A DNA stretch of 40,112 bases from Deltaproteobacteria bacterium (lineage in GTDB: Bacteria; Myxococcota_A; UBA9160; SZUA-336). Below the pieces are notes generated by a model. That model ran no database searches and was not told the origin of the DNA. It saw only the letters and a list, made by a program, of their open reading frames with translations. The DNA is taken from the NCBI GenBank assembly GCA_004356455.1, contig SMWZ01000016.1:1-40112 (forward strand), given 5' to 3'. This document shows positions 39,764-40,112 of the stretch, in pieces (position 1 is the stretch's first letter; every line of letters begins with the position of its first letter). The position numbers and the translations under genes are program-made.

Positions 39764-40112
39764 GTGGAGAGATCCTTCCCCCTGCGGCAGAGCCGGACCG
39801 TGCGAGCGGGCTCGCTCGAGATCGGAGGCGCAGCCCCGATCTCCGTACAGAGCATGTGTGCTACACCCACCAGCGACGTGGAGGCGACGGCAGCGCAGAT
39901 CCAGGAGCTGCACGAGGCCGGCGCGGCGCTGGTGCGCGTGGCGGTGGACAGCGCCAAAGACGCGGATGCTCTGGCCGAGATCCGTGCACGCACGCAAGCC
40001 CACCTGGTTGTCGATCTCCAGGAGCACTATCGACTGGCGGCCCGCGTGGCACCGCACGTGGACAAGCTCCGCTACAACCCCGGGCATCTGCATCACCACG
40101 AACGCTCGCGGA
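39764..40112 (+). CDS. ispG: 4-hydroxy-3-methylbut-2-enyl-diphosphate synthase, N-terminal part
   Basis: The window ends inside this gene. From GTG at 39764, 116 codons are visible. The start [33 protein letters not shown] and the strand [10 protein letters not shown] match the TIM-barrel of IspG (GcpE), the iron-sulfur enzyme of the MEP isoprenoid route. [16 protein letters not shown] fits the conserved INPGN region with some change. The C-terminal cluster-binding Cys residues lie beyond the window. Confidence 0.9.
   Translation, partial: MERSFPLRQSRTVRAGSLEIGGAAPISVQSMCATPTSDVEATAAQIQELHEAGAALVRVAVDSAKDADALAEIRARTQAHLVVDLQEHYRLAARVAPHVDKLRYNPGHLHHHERSR

Noticed and set aside
1-40112. tRNA, rRNA or riboswitch genes
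   Set aside because: No cloverleaf with a conserved T-loop, no rRNA core sequence and no known riboswitch pattern was recognised by eye; a covariance search would settle it.

Overview
The window is a high-GC stretch with tightly packed genes from a flagellated, Gram-negative-type bacterium. The gene mix points to a deltaproteobacterial or Myxococcota-like lineage: flagellin/FliD/FliS, a response regulator fused to J and TPR domains, AsmA, a membrane-inserted PafA/Dop relative, a luciferase-like probable F420 oxidoreductase, PhyH, and acyl-CoA-type lipid catabolism. That assignment is inference from gene content. No rRNA or tRNA was found to anchor it.

Layout. (1) 1-1.3 kb is an accessory scar. 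It has copies of a short motif resembling transposon ends around a lower-GC two-helix membrane protein, followed by fragments of two class III cyclase/ATPase-type genes. (2) 1.3-2.4 kb carries a lipoprotein and a DUF99 (endonuclease dU-like) gene. (3) 2.4-6.2 kb is a minus-strand, overlap-coupled operon: alpha/beta hydrolase, Cys-less thiolase-fold protein, DUF35 Zn-ribbon protein, PHP hydrolase, and two MaoC/hot-dog proteins. It resembles the hydratase/aldolase steps of steroid or branched side-chain degradation. (4) 6.2-8.7 kb holds a patatin-like lipase and D-Ala-D-Ala ligase. (5) 8.8-12.4 kb is a plus-strand run of larE, a C45-like protein, nicotinate phosphoribosyltransferase and nicotinamidase, ending in a truncated amidohydrolase. 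(6) 12.4-15.0 kb encodes a luciferase-like oxidoreductase, PhyH dioxygenase and alpha/beta hydrolase. (7) 15.3-19.3 kb carries a small exported protein, DEAD-box helicase, thiI and mutM. (8) 19.4-28.8 kb, plus strand, holds a full-length PafA/Dop-family protein with an inserted membrane segment, gatC, gatA, an AsmA-like protein, mtnA, a REC-PATAN-J-TPR protein and ilvE. (9) 28.8-29.2 kb is a GC-rich palindrome and tandem-repeat cluster between convergent genes. (10) 29.2-38.6 kb is a minus-strand flagellar filament and modification locus: flagellin, fliD, fliS, a FliT-like small protein, two glycosyltransferases, an unknown protein, a PilZ-like protein, and a degenerate formyltransferase-aminotransferase fusion. 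(11) 38.8 kb to the end carries an Eis-like acetyltransferase and the start of ispG.

Most noteworthy are the PafA/Dop-family enzyme with a hydrophobic hairpin spliced into its ligase fold, with no Pup gene seen nearby; the flagellar-locus fusion that lacks key residues in both enzyme domains; the pairing of larE with nicotinate salvage; and REP-like hairpins whose stems show compensatory changes between two distant copies.
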